Shown here: positions 28,691-41,205 of the stretch, one piece after another
Numbering within the stretch: the stretch's first letter is position 1
Layout: the number at the start of each line of letters is the position of its first letter
NCBI GenBank assembly: GCA_963556495.2
Contig: OY747715.1
Coordinates: 17,933,739-17,997,738 of the forward strand
Reading direction: 5' to 3'
Source: Valencia hispanica
Lineage: Eukaryota > Chordata > Actinopteri > Cyprinodontiformes > Valenciidae
DNA length: 64,000 bases
Made by a program: the position numbers and the translations under genes
Notes under the pieces: model-generated
Databases searched by the model: none
What the model was told of the DNA's origin: nothing
The model's input: the letters and a program-made list of their open reading frames with translations, nothing else

Positions 28691-29804
28691 GTGTTTTATT
28701 TTATTTATTTATTTATTTTTATTTATTTATTTGCACCATAATAAAAGAAAAAGACAATCACAAAAAAAAATTAAGCAAGAATAATAAGTGCGGGAGACGT
28801 TAAAAAAAACCTATATGGGCTTGTAAAAAACTCTTCCCCAAGAAATATACAAACATTCAAAAGATAAATCATCAACAACAATAAGTGAAAGCAACAACTA
28901 ATAACAACAAAAAAGAAAACACTATAAGTGCCATTTTATAGCACACATTTAAAGAAGTCCGAAATAAGAACATGGGTGTCTATAAATGTAAAATAATTGT
29001 ATTTGATTGAGTTAGTGTATGGGCATGTAAAGAGATAATGATCCAATGACAACTATACTGGGAAAAAAACTATTAGGAGTCTTGATTTAACAGGTAAGCT
29101 TTCAGTCTTAACTTAAAAGTATTGAGGGATGAAGATAATTTAACTACATGAAGATGAGAATTCCAGAGTAGGGAACCTCTGTAAACAAAAGAAAACTGAG
29201 TATGTGTAGTGCGGCAAAAAGGGGGATGAAGTTTATTAGTGTGTCTTGTGTTATAAGAATGGACCTGAGAGTTAACTGTAAAGAATTCATGAAAGGATTT
29301 GGGCAGCAAATAGGAAAGATCAATATATTTATAAATAAATATGCATGATTGAAGTATATTAATATCGTAGACATAAGAACATGAAGATTCTTAAACAGAG
29401 GGGCAGATGAAGAGCCTAACCCTTACCCTGATTAAGAGAAATAATAAAGAAGGAGGCTAATCTAATAAATTTCTTTTGAGCGATAAATAGTTTCTGTAAA
29501 TTAGAAGGATAAGTGCTGGGCCAAACAATATTACCATAACTGAGTTGTAGATAAGTTGAACTATAATACAGTATATTTAAAGCTTTCTGAGCTATGAAAT
29601 CACAAATTTTCCGGATGATACCAATGGATTTCAATACTTTGTTTTTGACAAGTTTAATATGTTCGGACCATGACAACCTCTCATCAATTAATACCCCTAA
29701 AAATTCGGTAGAGGAAACCTGGATTATATCATTATCACCAATAGTGATCTTGGCGCTAGATTTACAATATTTTGCTATCCCCCCTTTCCCAAAACCCAAA
29801 AGTG
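28691..29804 (-). mobile_element. Non-LTR retrotransposon 3' part (family 1)
   Basis: On the - strand, 29799-29416 encodes the end of a reverse transcriptase (EFLGVLIDERLSWSEHI, a conserved post-catalytic block). 29309-29073 encodes HSYNTRHTNKLHPP ... GSLLWNSH, the usual C-terminal block of such LINEs. The element ends in an (AAAT)n tail at 28691-28725. The same LINE's upstream RT segment appears at 30316-30585, across an L2 insertion. Frames are broken. Confidence 0.8.
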
Positions 29805-30315
29805 AAAAACATCACCACAGCTATACCCCCCATGCACGCACACACATAAAAGCAACAATAGACAAGTACAGATGAGCCAGGAAACGTCATCATGGGAGTC
29901 ATCTACATCGGCAGCAGCAGATCAACAGCAGCAGCCAAGGCACTGACCGAGGGAGCCCAGAGGAGGGAGGGCTGGTACCCCCACCTCCACCTAAGCACCA
30001 CCTGGAGAGCACCAAGGCAGCCACAGCCGACCACCGCCCCGGAGGCAGAGGGCTCCCACAGAGGAAACACTGGAAACAAAGACTAAAAAAAGTTAAAATA
30101 TTCAAATTAAAACAATTGTAAGATTTGATCAAAAAAAAATGCCAAGCAGGTAAACAATAATTGATAAATAGCCAGCTAAAAGCTAAACTAAAAAGAATTC
30201 AATCAAATAAAACATGCAGAGCAGTTAAACAGATTTAATAAATAATAAGTTAAAAGCTATGTTAAAAAGGTGAGTCTTGAGCCTGCTCTTAAAAACATGA
30301 ACGTTCTCTGCGGCC
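29805..30315 (-). mobile_element. L2-type LINE 3' fragment (5'-truncated)
   Basis: On the - strand it carries the same 3'-UTR as 38519-39110 and 51812-52510 (words GGGAGCCCTCTGCC, GGTGCTTAGG..GGTGG, and the coding end KSRLKTHLF-type sequence at about 30300-30270). It separates two pieces of another LINE. Confidence 0.75.
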
Positions 30316-30585
30316 CTGGTCAACAGAATCAAATGCTTTCGAAAAATCTAAAAAGATACCCAAAGCATATTTATTGTTATTTATGGCTGTGTAGATTTTT
30401 TCAACCAGCTGTAATAGGGCCATATCTGTAGAATGATATGTGTTCTTCGTTGCAACGACAACCTCTAAAGTTGTAACTAAACTGAAAGTGGAATGGCACA
30501 GATGTATATATGTTTCCATGTGAATACCCACTACATCGCTAACAGAAGGGGAATGAACAGGACTCATCTGTTTCAAGCACTCCAT
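30316..30585 (-). mobile_element. LINE reverse transcriptase fragment (family 1)
   Basis: The - strand frame contains YHSTDMALLQLVEKIYTAIN and GIFLDFSKAFDSVD, the RT block with the first catalytic Asp (FLDFSKAFD). It is probably the upstream part of the LINE at 28691-29804, with the region between (including the catalytic DD box) missing. Confidence 0.75.
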
Positions 30586-31246
30586 AATATGTGTACAAAC
30601 AACTAGTGGTACACTCTCACCTTAAATGGCAACACTAGTGGGTAGGATAAGGAGATTATATAATACAACATTTTTGTTCAAGCAAAAACAAATTTCAGAG
30701 GATTTGAGACTGATTAAAATGCTGATGATCTGTATAATTTTAATATTTTAATTATTGAAATAAATGAATTTACCCACATTAACTAAGTTAGAATCACCAA
30801 GTTGTTATTTAAAATGTACTACGGTTATAGCAGACAAAACAGCTTGTATTTTAAGCTAAACATGGAATGATTAATTTAAATACTTGGCCTTTCCTCCTAA
30901 TTTGGTTTATAATAACATTTCCCTACTAGAATTTTCTACAAAAAGAAGGGAAACATAGAAGAAATGTTGACTAGTACTTAACACCTGGTTGTCTGACCAT
31001 GTAAGCATTAAAAAATTAAATACTTGTTAACAAAGGGGGATATTAAGATTGTTTCAGCACTGTCAAAAGTAGGCATTTGGTCAATAATTAAAAAGAGAGA
31101 TATCTATTGAGTATCCATACTAGTTTTCACAACATTGCATTGAGGGTGTCATAGGTTTAAAGTAAAGATTAAGTTTAAGAGAAAAATAAATATATAAATA
31201 GGAAACCATTGAGGTCAAAGCTTATCAGTAAAATACATTGAAAAGA
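30586..31246. other. Unassigned sequence
   Basis: AT-rich, nothing recognised. Confidence 0.4.
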
Positions 31247-31351
31247 AAATCCATCCATTATCAATACCTATCAATGGTGCCTATCTCTAGCAGTCATTTG
31301 GCGAGAAGCTGGGCACACCCTGGACAGGTCGAAGGCCAACACAGGGCTAAA
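31247..31351. repeat. Fish minisatellite-like repeat fragment
   Basis: CCATCCATTATCAATACC ... CACCCTGGACAGGTCGAAGG resembles a very common fish repeat containing 'acaccctggacaggtcgcca'. Recalled pattern only. Confidence 0.5.
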
Positions 31352-31599
31352 AAGAAAATCTGCCACAGTATTGCACTTTTTGTAATGTAAGTATTGACTG
31401 TAAATTTGTATCAAATGAATCTCCCCAATTTTCAGGTAAATAATGCAGTTGAATACACATATTAAGATACACTGATTAAAAATTTACTTTTTAACTGGTG
31501 TACAATACCTTTTGTTCAGCTTTGTTTATCAAAATGATTTATTTTTAAGAAAATATCAAAATAATGAGCAACAGAGTTTTTGGAGGGACACTAACTTTC

Positions 31600-31795
31600 A
31601 AATTTTCTACAAATGTAGAAGTTTACATACATTTCCTTAGTGTTTGGTAGAATTGCTATTTAAAGTCAAGGACTTGGGTGAAACATTTTGGGTACTGTTT
31701 CACAAGCTTTTCTCAATAGTTTGTTGGAATTTCTGGGCCATTTCCTGACAGAACTTGTATGAGTGATTCAGGTTTGTTGGCCATCTGTACTGTAA
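31600..31795 (-). mobile_element. Sleeping-Beauty-like Tc1 relic, transposase 3' part
   Basis: The + strand text GAAGTTTACATACATTTCCTTAG, followed by words such as TTGGTAGAATTGCT and GCCATTTCCTGACAGAACTTG, reads as the antisense 3' end of a salmonid/zebrafish-type Tc1 transposase. The complementary 5' part is at 34212-34890, beyond a 2.4-kb block of later insertions. Confidence 0.7.
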
Positions 31796-31967
31796 AGTGC
31801 ACCAGTCCCTCCTACATCAGAACACTAACATAGTAAAATGTATTCATGTAACTGTTATTACTGGTAATAAAACCCTGTTGATATTACATAGGACAAGGAA
31901 TGTACAACCACAGAATACAATACTGTCACCTTTGTACCTCAAAGGAGGGAAGCTGCTCTAAGACTTT

Positions 31968-32165
31968 TTTGGGCAGTAGGGGCTCAGGAGGTTGGGGGTT
32001 CAACCAGTGAGTTGCCAATTCAAACTGTTCATGTAGGTCACTTTGCTGCTGTGTCCTTGAGTAAGTAAATTCTATCAGTCTGCCCCAGGACAGCTGTGGC
32101 TACAATGTAGCTTATCACCATCAGTGTGTGAATGGGTGAATGACTTGATAGGGTCATGTATTAGT
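31968..32165 (+). repeat. SINE-like repeat
   Basis: The sequence starts near GGGGCTCAGGAGGTTGGGGGTTCAACC and runs through GCTGTGTCCTTGAGTAAG and ATCAGTGTGTGAATGGGTGAATGA. This follows the body of a common tRNA-derived fish SINE in degenerate form. Confidence 0.6.
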
Positions 32166-32249
32166 ACATGCCATTGACCATTTCAAGCTTTTCAGTTTTT
32201 CTGCTCAATGTGGCAAAGAGCTTTCTGGGAAAACACTTCTATGTTTCTT

Positions 32250-32770
32250 TCATTAGGCAAGGCAAGGCAAGACAAGTTAATTTTATTTGTATAGCACACT
32301 TTCAACAACAAGGTAATTCAAGGTGTTTTAAACGATTAAGGGATAAAATAAAAATAGCACTAAAACACAGACAAAGGATATAATGTACAAACACCAATAA
32401 AGCAAGATACTTACACTGATAAATCAAAGCATTACAAAGCATATAAAGTAAAAACAGCAATAAAGCAAGATACTTACACAGATACATCAAAGCATTACAA
32501 AGCATATAAAGTAAAAACAGCAATAAAGCAAGAAGCATACATAAAACATATGATACATCAAGGCATTACTCAAAGGCAGCCCTAAACAGATATGTTTTTA
32601 GTTGGTAGTTTTAAAGAACTCAGTGTTTCAGCAGCTTTTCAGTTGTCTGGAAGTTTGTTCCAGATTAGAGGAGCATAGAAACTGAAAGCTGCTTCTCCGT
32701 GTTTGGTTCTAATTCTAGGGATGTTGAGTAGACTGGAATTCGAGGACCTGAGTGTTCTGGGGTTGGTATA
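32250..32770 (-). mobile_element. L2-type LINE 3' fragment
   Basis: On the - strand the coding end IRTKHGEAAFSFYAPLIWN (with a premature stop soon after) is followed by a 3' UTR ending in a GCTATACAAATAAAA-type terminus at about 32280. A 64-69-bp tandem duplication lies at 32395-32535. Confidence 0.75.
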
Positions 32771-34211
32771 GTGACAGTAAATCTTCAACATTCTTTGTCT
32801 TTGGACCAGAAGTTCTTAAACAGAAACGGATTAGTCAATCACTTCATCTGGATGGCATTAAATTGGCCCCCAGTAATAACGTAAAGAACCTCTGCGTTAT
32901 TTTAGACCGAGATTTGACATTTAAATCCCATTTTAATCAGGTTTCTAGGATTTCTTTCTTTCACCTCCGGAATATTGCTAAAATTAGAAACATCCTGTCC
33001 AGGAGTGATGCTGAGAAACTAGTCCATGCATTTGTTACCTCAAGGCTGGACTACTGTAATTCGTTACTATCAGGTAGTCCACAAAATGCCATTAAAAGCC
33101 TTCAGTTGATCCAATATGCGGCAGCAAGAGTTCTGATGAATATTAAAAAGAGAGATTACATTTCTCCTGTTTTAGCTTCCCTTCATTGGCTCCATGTTAA
33201 ATCCAGAATAGAATTTAAGATCCTTCTTCTTACATACAAAGCCCTTAATAATCAAGCTCCATCATACATCAGAGATCTAATTGTTTCTTATGTTCCTAAC
33301 AGAGCCCTTCGCTCTCAGACTGCAGGTTTACTTGTAGTTCCTAGGATTTCTAAAAGTAGAATGGGAGGCAGATCTTTTAGTTATCAGGCTCCTCTCCTGT
33401 GGAACCAGCTCCCAGCTTTAGTCCGTGAGGCAGACACTCTGTTTACTTTTAAAGCCAGGCTTAAAACTTTCCTTTTTGATAAAGCTTATAGTTAGAGTGG
33501 CTAAGGTCATCCTGAGCTATCTCTGTAGTTATGCTGCTATAGGCTTAGACTGCTGGAGGACAAACTTACCAATTTTCTTCACTCTGCTACTTCCTTTTCT
33601 CCTACAACTCTCCAGTTGTATTACAGTACATTCTGCTATTTCGACTGTTAACTTTGTTTTCTCTCAGTGTTTTTCTCTCCATAGAAGATATACCTGGTCT
33701 GCTATCCTCCTTGGCTGCAATGCCCTGTTGGACGGGGGGCATCGACTGGGATGATCCTCCCAGTAACTGAACATCCACTGTGTCCTGTTATTAACTTTTT
33801 AATTTCTGTAACATAGAAAGTTCTCTTATATCAGATCTTCTGTTCCTTCTGTGTTTCTGCTCTGTCTTCTCAAACCCCCAGACGGTCGTGGCAGATGGCC
33901 GCTCCTACTGAGCCTGGTTCTGTTGGAGGTTTCTTCCTGTTAAAGGGGAGTTTTTCCTCTCCGCCGTCGCTACATGCTTGCTCAGTATGAGGGATTGCTG
34001 AAGGATTGCTGTGGTTGGAAAGTCTGCATCAACGGGGCCCAACCTCACGCCAATGACTGACGTAATCTGCTGGGATTCCTTAAATAGGAAACTTTTTAAC
34101 TGATTGGAATGTTTGTATAAATGTATTGAAATGACTTCTTGTTAAGTGCCTTGAGATGACATCTGTTGTGAATTGGTGCTATATAAATAAACTGAATTGA
34201 ATTGAAATGAA
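32771..34211 (+). mobile_element. L2-type LINE, 3' half, opposite orientation
   Basis: The + strand frame 32752-33495 encodes the RT C-terminal region: NVKNLCVILDRDLTFKSHF, LVHAFVTSRLDYCNSLLSG, ISPVLASLHWLHVKSRIEFK and PLLWNQLP, ending at a stop. A typical L2 3' UTR follows (GAGGTTTCTTCCTGTTAAAG at about 33929) and a terminus of TATATAAATAAACTGAATTG repeats. 5'-truncated. It abuts the oppositely oriented fragment at 32770. Confidence 0.85.
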
Positions 34212-34890
34212 CATTCTTTGGTGCTAAGCAAAGTTGATTTATAAACTAGTAAAATTATTTTGAAGTATATTCTCTGAGCTACATTAGACCATAGGAAATG
34301 TCATCTGATCCTAAAATCTTTGTGCCTGGGTGTATTTGCAGACTGTCATCCAGCGTTTAGTGTTGCTTTTTGAGTGATGGCTTCATTTTCTCTGAGTGGC
34401 CTTTTAGCTCATGATATCACAGAACTTGACTACCTGTGAATAATGAAACCCTCTTAGCAGCTTTAGAAAGTATCTGCATAAGGTCTTTAACTTTTTTTCC
34501 TGTGGTTGTTATCTACATTTCACAACCAAACACATTATTTTCTGTGACATGGGACCTGTCTTCTTTCTCAGAGTGTGACAGTAGGACATTCCAGTGCTGT
34601 TTGTATTTGTTTAAAAAGATGACTGTGGCACCTTCAGCCATCTGGCACTTCAACCCAAGGATGACGCAGACTTGTGGTCCAAAATGATCTTCTTCTTCTA
34701 ATTTCTCATGATGTCACACAAGAAAGCAATGTGTTTGAAGTGTGCCTTATAAAACAACCACTGGTGTGTCTATATTTAAGAAACAAGTTGTGAATTAAAT
34801 TAAGAGGTGCCTACAAGGTCATCATAATCTAAGCTATCCCAAACTTTCTAAAGGAATTCCCACTTTAGAGTATATAAACATTTGATGTGA
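34212..34890 (-). mobile_element. Sleeping-Beauty-like Tc1 relic, 5' part
   Basis: In antisense it carries the transposase N-terminal half and the leader (for example GGCACCTTCAGCCATCTGGC, ACCCAAGGATGACGCAGACTTGTGG, CATGATGTCACACAAG, TTTAGAGTATATAAACATTTG). This is the known order for salmonid/zebrafish Tc1 elements, heavily mutated. Together with 31600-31795 it frames the LINE/SINE insertions between. Confidence 0.7.
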
Positions 34891-35610
34891 AAAAAGTAAT
34901 ACAAATTATCGAAACAATTGTCTTGCATATGTCTATACAACATCCTACACCACAGAATCTTATCATTTCCTTTCGTCTGCAAAAAACCCTACTTTGATAA
35001 GTTCCTTTAACCTCAATGTCTTTTTTACTAGTTTCAGTATGTTGAAAAAAATTACCATAACAATGTGCTGCTTTGATGGCCTCCCCCTTTGTGCCACACC
35101 ATTGAAAATGATTGTTATAGGCACAGGTTGTTGACCAAAGGTAATCCTACCAGTTTAACTAAATGGCCCACTGAGATGTAAACATTACATGGAAGAATGG
35201 CCTACTAATTGACCTGTGAGATTGCAAAGTGAAGGTCAATGGCTTATCTAAAAGCCTATCAGAGAAGCACATGCAACCCAGCCGTGGAGTACGAGTACAA
35301 GTGGGGGCGTGTGCAATTTGAATAGGCCAGAGGATGATAACGGTGTTAAATTCAACAACCCAGTTTTTTTTTTTTTAAGACTTAAAAGTGACCATCACAA
35401 AAGGTAAGCCAGATCTCTTCACTGTCATACAGACTGTGACGGAAAAACAAAGATGTTCCTTCACATTTGCACTCACACAGGTTCAATGGGGTTCAGGTGC
35501 TGCTAGATAATTCTGTTTCACTGATTTTGCTTTTTAGCCTCATTCGCGGCTGTAACTACTGATTATGCTCAATGAACTCCATGAAATTGTAGACTTTGAA
35601 AAAAAAAACA

Positions 35611-35673
<63 letters not shown>

Positions 35674-35930
35674 CCCTTCTGAACCTAATTAGGCCTAAAA
35701 TCAACAATTTTAGTCCCACAATATAAGTAAAAAAATATTAAAGCCTTTAAAGTTTATTAAAGGTGTTGAGTCTTTATATGGCCCGAGCAGCTAAGCGCTG
35801 AGAAGGCCTATTGGCCTATTGTGTCTGTAATGTTTATTTTTAGCAAAAATGAATTGGCTATTTGGAGGCCTAAACATATATGAAAACTAAAAGAATTTGG
35901 CGGATGCAACAGTCGTGCATGAAATTGACA
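34891..35930. other. Unassigned sequence with (TA)n at 35614-35670
   Basis: Only the TA dinucleotide run is recognisable. Confidence 0.5.
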
Positions 35931-37406
35931 TATTTTTAGGATTTTTGAAAAGTTGTAAAAGGAAATGGCTCAACAGCGCCACCCAGACTCGTCAAAACAG
36001 CCTCCGCATTTAACTTAATTTATCGTAAAGGCATGACATTTGGCACATGTGTAGAACTTCCCAAGACCTATCTAAAAGTCTTTAAACGTCATAGTCCCAA
36101 ACACACAGAAATTCGGACATGTTGGATTGAAATTACGATTTTGACCCGTTTTTTGAGGCTTATAGACTCCTCGTTTTATATAGTTCCTCCAACAGATTTT
36201 GAACAATTGGCTTGTAACTTGGTCAGGATAGCCTTCAGGCATGGGGGATCTAAAGGTATCAAAAAAATTACTTTTCATTTATGATGATTTCATTAATGAC
36301 CTCTAACTTTAACCAAATTCTAAAAATATAAAAGCTGTTATATCTCCTGTTCAGAAAAGTCTCAGAGGAATGAAACCTGCTGTGGTTGATGGTCATCAGG
36401 TCCCTGACACCCTGACACCCTTACACCCTTGACCTAATCAACATAAAACTCACAGTGACTGTAACCAAGTTGGGATAACTTGTTCTCCAATACTGAGAGT
36501 TTTTGAAAGAGGGTGGGGCTGTGGTGGCGTGGCGAAGTCCGGCGTCACGCCGTGGCCATACACTTAGCTCTAATTTCCACAAAAGTTATTTGATCTGCAC
36601 CATATTACATCGGCTGGTTATTGGTTCAAACCCTAAAAGATATTTGTGGAAATTTGTGGTGGGTGTGGCCTAATTACTCCACAGCACCCCCTAGAAGCAT
36701 TAAAACAACCAGCCCCGAGACATACTGTATCCGAGGATTATAAAATTCTGCACACCTATGTAGTGTTTCAGGACCTACAAAAAAATATCTTGGAACCATG
36801 GTCCAAACCCCACAGGAAGTCTGCCCTTATGTATCAAAGCCACCATTTTGTGTCATTTATACACATCATATTTGAACTAACTCCTAGGACTTTTGACTTA
36901 CAGACTTCGAAATGACTGCGGATAGTCTCAAGGCAATGAGGGTCAAAAGTTATCAAAAGGCTTTTGATGGCAAAGCATGTGGGCATGGCCAAGCCTCAAA
37001 GTATGGCTTTTCACCATAAAAATAGATGGTATACTAACTTCCACAAACAAGGTCAGAGCTGTACCAAACTTTGTGTGTCATTATATAGCAGCACTCAACA
37101 CAGTCATAGGCTCACTTGCTCATGTCACCTAAGCCTCACCCCCTGAGACCAGGAAGTGTACTGTTTTAATTAGAAAGGTCCATATTTGACTCCTTTTACA
37201 TGATCAACATTTAGCTGTGGGCAGTGACTGAAAACAAACTGGGGTAACTTGTTGTCCAGTACTGAGTTTTCAAAAGAGGGTGTAGCTGTGACGGCATGAC
37301 GAAAAATGGCGTCAAGCCATAGAAATACGTTTGGCTCAAATTTCCACATACATCATCTGATCTGCACCAAATTCAAATACATGGATATTAGTCCAACCCC
37401 TAACAT
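35931..37406 (+). repeat. Long tandem repeat, about 765-bp unit, first part
   Basis: GCTGTGGTGGCGTGGCGAAG (36525) recurs in diverged form as GCTGTGACGGCATGACGAAA (about 37286). The following text matches too (ATTTCCACA ... TGATCTGCACCA). The sequence from 36968 recurs from 41476. Unit two is split by the LINE block 37407-41205. No coding sequence; function unknown. Confidence 0.7.
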
Positions 37407-38518
37407 ATTCAATTCAATTCAATTCAAAAATACTTTACTGATGCAAGAGGGAAATTAAATGTTGTAGCTCAATATAATAATTTTTTGGATTGTTGTAGAT
37501 AATGATGGCTGGAAAGATTTCCTGTAGCGGTCTGTATTGCCGTGAAACTGAAAAAGCCTCCGACTGAAGACACTCTGTTGTTGTATGACAGTCATATGAA
37601 GAGGATGCTCAGGGTTGTCCAAAAGGTTTTTGATGTTGTGAAGAATTCTTCTTTGCATCATCATCGCCAGTGGTTCCACAGTTGTGCCAAGAACAGAACC
37701 AGCCTTCTTCATCAGGTTGTTGAGCTTTTTTAAGTCCCTGGCCTGAAGGATCTAAGCTTCCTCAAGAAGTACAGTCTGCTCTGTTCCAACTTGTAGATGG
37801 TTTCACTGTTCAGTCTCCAGTCCAGTCTGTTGGCAAGGTGAACTCCGAGGTATTTATACTTCTCAACCACCTCCACTTCTTCTCCCATGATGGAAAATTT
37901 TTTTGACTTATCCCTGTTTCTTCTGAAATCTACAATTGTAAGACGATTGTTTCCACACCATATCACAAAGCGGCCCACCAGCTCTCTGTATTGAGCTTCT
38001 TGTCCATCTCTGATACACCTGACAGTTGCACAGTCATCTGAGTATTTCTGCAGATGACAGGTCTCTGATTTGTACTGGAAGTCTGAGGTGTACAAAGTAA
38101 AAAGGATTGGTGAGAGTACGGTCCCTTGTGGTGCTCCTGTACTGCTGACCACCTGGTTTGACACACAATTCTTCAGTTTCACAAACTGTGGTCTGTTTGT
38201 CAGGTAGTCATTGATCCAGGTGATTGTTGAGGGCTCCAGCTGTATTTTCAGACGTTTCTGACAAAGCAAATCAGGCTGAATTGTGTTAAATGCACTGGAG
38301 AAATCAAAGAACATGATCCTCACACTGCTCCCTGCTTTGTCCAGATGACAGTGGATTGGTTGAAGCAGGTGTATGATTTCATCTTAAACTCCAACTCCAC
38401 AGCGATAAGCAAACTGCAGTGGGTCCTGATATGTTCTTGTTTTCTTACTCGGGGCTGCCAACAGAAGTCTCTCCAGGGCCTTCATGATGTGGGATGTCAG
38501 GGCAAAAGGTCTATAGTC
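37407..38518 (-). mobile_element. Jockey/Rex-like LINE, RT and 3' end
   Basis: On the - strand, 38323-37730 has FFDFSSAFNTIQPDLL (catalytic Asp), GAPQGTVLSPILFTLY and KYSDDCATV (the DD box), then YKYLGVHLANRLDW. 37712-37455 has the C-terminus. The element ends at 37407 in ATTGAATTGAATT repeats. A frame change near 37720 breaks the gene. Its upstream part continues at 40173-41205. Confidence 0.85.
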
Positions 38519-40172
38519 ATTGATCAAATCAAATCAAATCAAATCAAACTTTATTTATGAAGCGCTTTTCATACAAGAAGTTGCATCACAAAGTGCTTTA
38601 CAGATTAAAATGACCCCACATAAAACCACCTTCCCTTCCCTCCCCCACAGATTTAAAAGCATGGTCACAGTTATACCCCCCTCCCCCCAACCCATCTCCC
38701 ATGCACACAAACTGTTAAAAGAAAAAGTAAAAAAGGACATTGGGCCGAGTGCAGATGAACCATGCAAGGAAACGCCATCAGAGGAGCCATCTGCCCCGGC
38801 AGCAGTAGATTAACAGCAGCAGCCGAGGCACTGACACAGGGCACCCAGTGGAGGCAAGGCCAAGACCCCCACCTCCACCCAAGCTCCACCTGGAGAGCAC
38901 CCAGGCATCTACAGCCGACCACTGCTCCCGGGGCAGAGGGCTCCCACAGAGGAAACACTGGAACGGGGATTAAGATAAATTAAAGTATAAAAAGAAACGG
39001 TAAATTAATGTGCTAAGATTGAAAAGTAAAACTGATAAAAATATAATCATATAAAACATCCAAAGCAATTAAACAAACAGTGATAAATAATAATCAGTTA
39101 AAAGCTAAGCTAAAAAGGTGAGTCTTGAGCCTGCTCTTAAAAACATGAATGTTCTCTGCAGCCCTGAGGTCCTCTGGCAGCCTGTTCCAGAGGTGAGGGC
39201 CATAAAACTGGAAAGACGCCTCGCCATGCTTGTGTGTCCTGACTTTTGGGGTGACAAGGAGACGGCTGCCAGAGGAGCGCAGAGACCGTGAAGGTTCATA
39301 TGGTAAAAGCAGTTCAGAGAGATAAGAAGGCCCAAGACCATTAAGACACTTAAAAACCATTAAAAGAACCTTAAAGTCGATCCTGAAATGTACGGGGAGC
39401 CAATGCAATGATTGTAAGACCGGTGTAATGTGCTCCCGCCTCCTGGTCTTCGTCAGGACACGTGCTGCTGAATTTTGTAGTAGTTTTAAACCTGATATAC
39501 TCTTTTTGGGAAGACCAGAAAGCAGGGCATTACAGTAATCAATTCTACTGGAGATAAAAGCATGCATCAGTGTCTCCGTATTGGCCCGAGACAGAATGGG
39601 GCGGACTCTGGCAATGTTCTTTAGTTGATAAAAACCTATTTTAGTGATATTTTTTATGTGAGGAATAAAAGTCAACTCAGAGTCAAAAATCACGCCCAGG
39701 TTCTTCACTTGTAAAGAGGGATTAAAAGACAGTGATTGTAGTTTTGGTAAAAGTTTCTCTCTCTGAGCCTCAGGACCGATGACTAAAACTTCAGTTTTGT
39801 CCTGGTTGAGCTGGAGAAAGTTTTCTGCCATCCAGGATTTAATATCTAAAATGCAGTTAAAAAGTGCATCCATTGGCCGTGTGTCATCGGGAGACATGGA
39901 GATGTATAACTGTGTATCATCAGCATAACTGTGAAAGTTAACTCCATGTCTCCTGATGACGCTGCCAAGAGGGAGCATATAAAGGTTAAAAACCACTGGG
40001 CCTAAAATTGAACCCTGGGGCACACCACATGTAATCCTGTGGACCCTAGAAGAGCAGGTATCTAAACTTACCATAAAATTCCTGTCTGTGAGATAGGATG
40101 TGAACCATTTGTGAACAGCACCAGAGAGGCCGATCTGTTTTAAACGGGTTAAAAGAATGATGACTGATGGGT
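38519..40172 (-). mobile_element. L2-type LINE inserted in another LINE
   Basis: The - strand frame from about 40175 to 39094 is open for some 360 codons. It contains GVPQGSILGPVVFNLYMLPLG, HSYADDTQLYI (catalytic DD), NLGVIFDSELTFIPHI, SRIDYCNALLSGLPKK, ITPVLQSLHWLPVHFRIDFK and FYGPHLWNRLPEDLR. The 3' terminus is a GATTT repeat at 38519-38548. It is 5'-truncated and reads in frame from the flanking LINE's sequence. Of all the LINE copies here this is the best preserved coding end. Confidence 0.9.
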
Positions 40173-41205
40173 GAGTTTTCTTTGGTACTGGAACAAGGCA
40201 AGATGTCCTCCACAACACTGAAACCGTCCCCTGAGTTAGGCTAAGGTTGAAGAGGTGCTGCAGAATCCCACAGAGCTGCTATGCACAGTCCTTCAGGAAT
40301 CGGGGGCTGACACCATCTGGACCTGCAGCCTTGTTCTGGTTCAGTTTTTCCAGCTACCTCTTCACCTGACTTTTAGAGACAGAGAAGTGGGAGAAGGGGG
40401 GTAAAGGGGGTAGCAGCATTTCCTGACTTGGTTGAAGTCAAACTTGTGGAATCAGAAGAGTCCATGGTGGAGGTGAAGGATAAAACATCTGAGGTATGAC
40501 AGGAATGTTGTGGGTCAGAGGAGGGTGGGATGTCTGTTTGGCTGGGGACAGGAGAGGAGGATACTGAGGTTGTTCCAGAACTGAAACTAAGAATGCGTTC
40601 AGCTCATTGGCTCTGTCCAGAGTTCCATCTATCCAATCCTTCCTATCCTTAAAGCCTGTGATCTTTTTCATTCCTGAGCAGACATCTCTGATATTGTTCC
40701 TCTGTAGTTTGTTCTCCATCTTCTTCCTGTATGCCTCTTTGCTGTCTCTGATCTTGACCTTAAGTTGCCTCTGTATACTCCTCAGGAATTCCCTGTCTCC
40801 CTCCCTTAAGGCTCTTTTTTTCTTGTTTAGCAGATCCTTCAGGTCACTGGTGATCCAGGGTTTGTTATTAGGGAAGCATCTCACTGTTCTGGTGCGGATG
40901 ATGTTGTCCACACAGAAGATTATATAGTCAGTCACACACTCAGTCATGGCATTAATGTCCATTCCATGTGCTTGGCAAAGAGTAATCCAGTCTGTGGTCG
41001 CAAAACAACCCTGCAGGGCTTCTTCAGCTTCATTTGACCATTTTCTTACAGAGTAACAGGTTGTTTCTAAACAAGTAGCTTGTATTCTGAACAGAGAAAA
41101 ACAAGATTGCGATTTGTCTCTCCAAGAGGAGGTCTTGGTTTGGATATGTATGCATCCTTTACATTTGCATAAAACAAATCCAAGGTCTTGTTTTCTCTTG
41201 TAGAG
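40173..41205 (-). mobile_element. Jockey/Rex-like LINE, endonuclease-RT linker part
   Basis: The - strand frame (41268-40438) encodes RKWSNEAEEALQGCFATTDW, NNKPWITSDLKDLLNKKKRA and KMENKLQRNNIRDVCSGMKK. This is the conserved linker between endonuclease and RT in this fish LINE group. 40437-40173 continues it with a frame change, up to FVPVPKK-type sequence at the L2 junction. The endonuclease domain itself is absent (5' truncation at about 41205). Confidence 0.85.

Noticed and set aside
29892..30086. Short + strand open frame with Gln/Pro-rich translation
   Set aside because: It is antisense of an L2 3' untranslated region that recurs at 38.8 and 52.1 kb.
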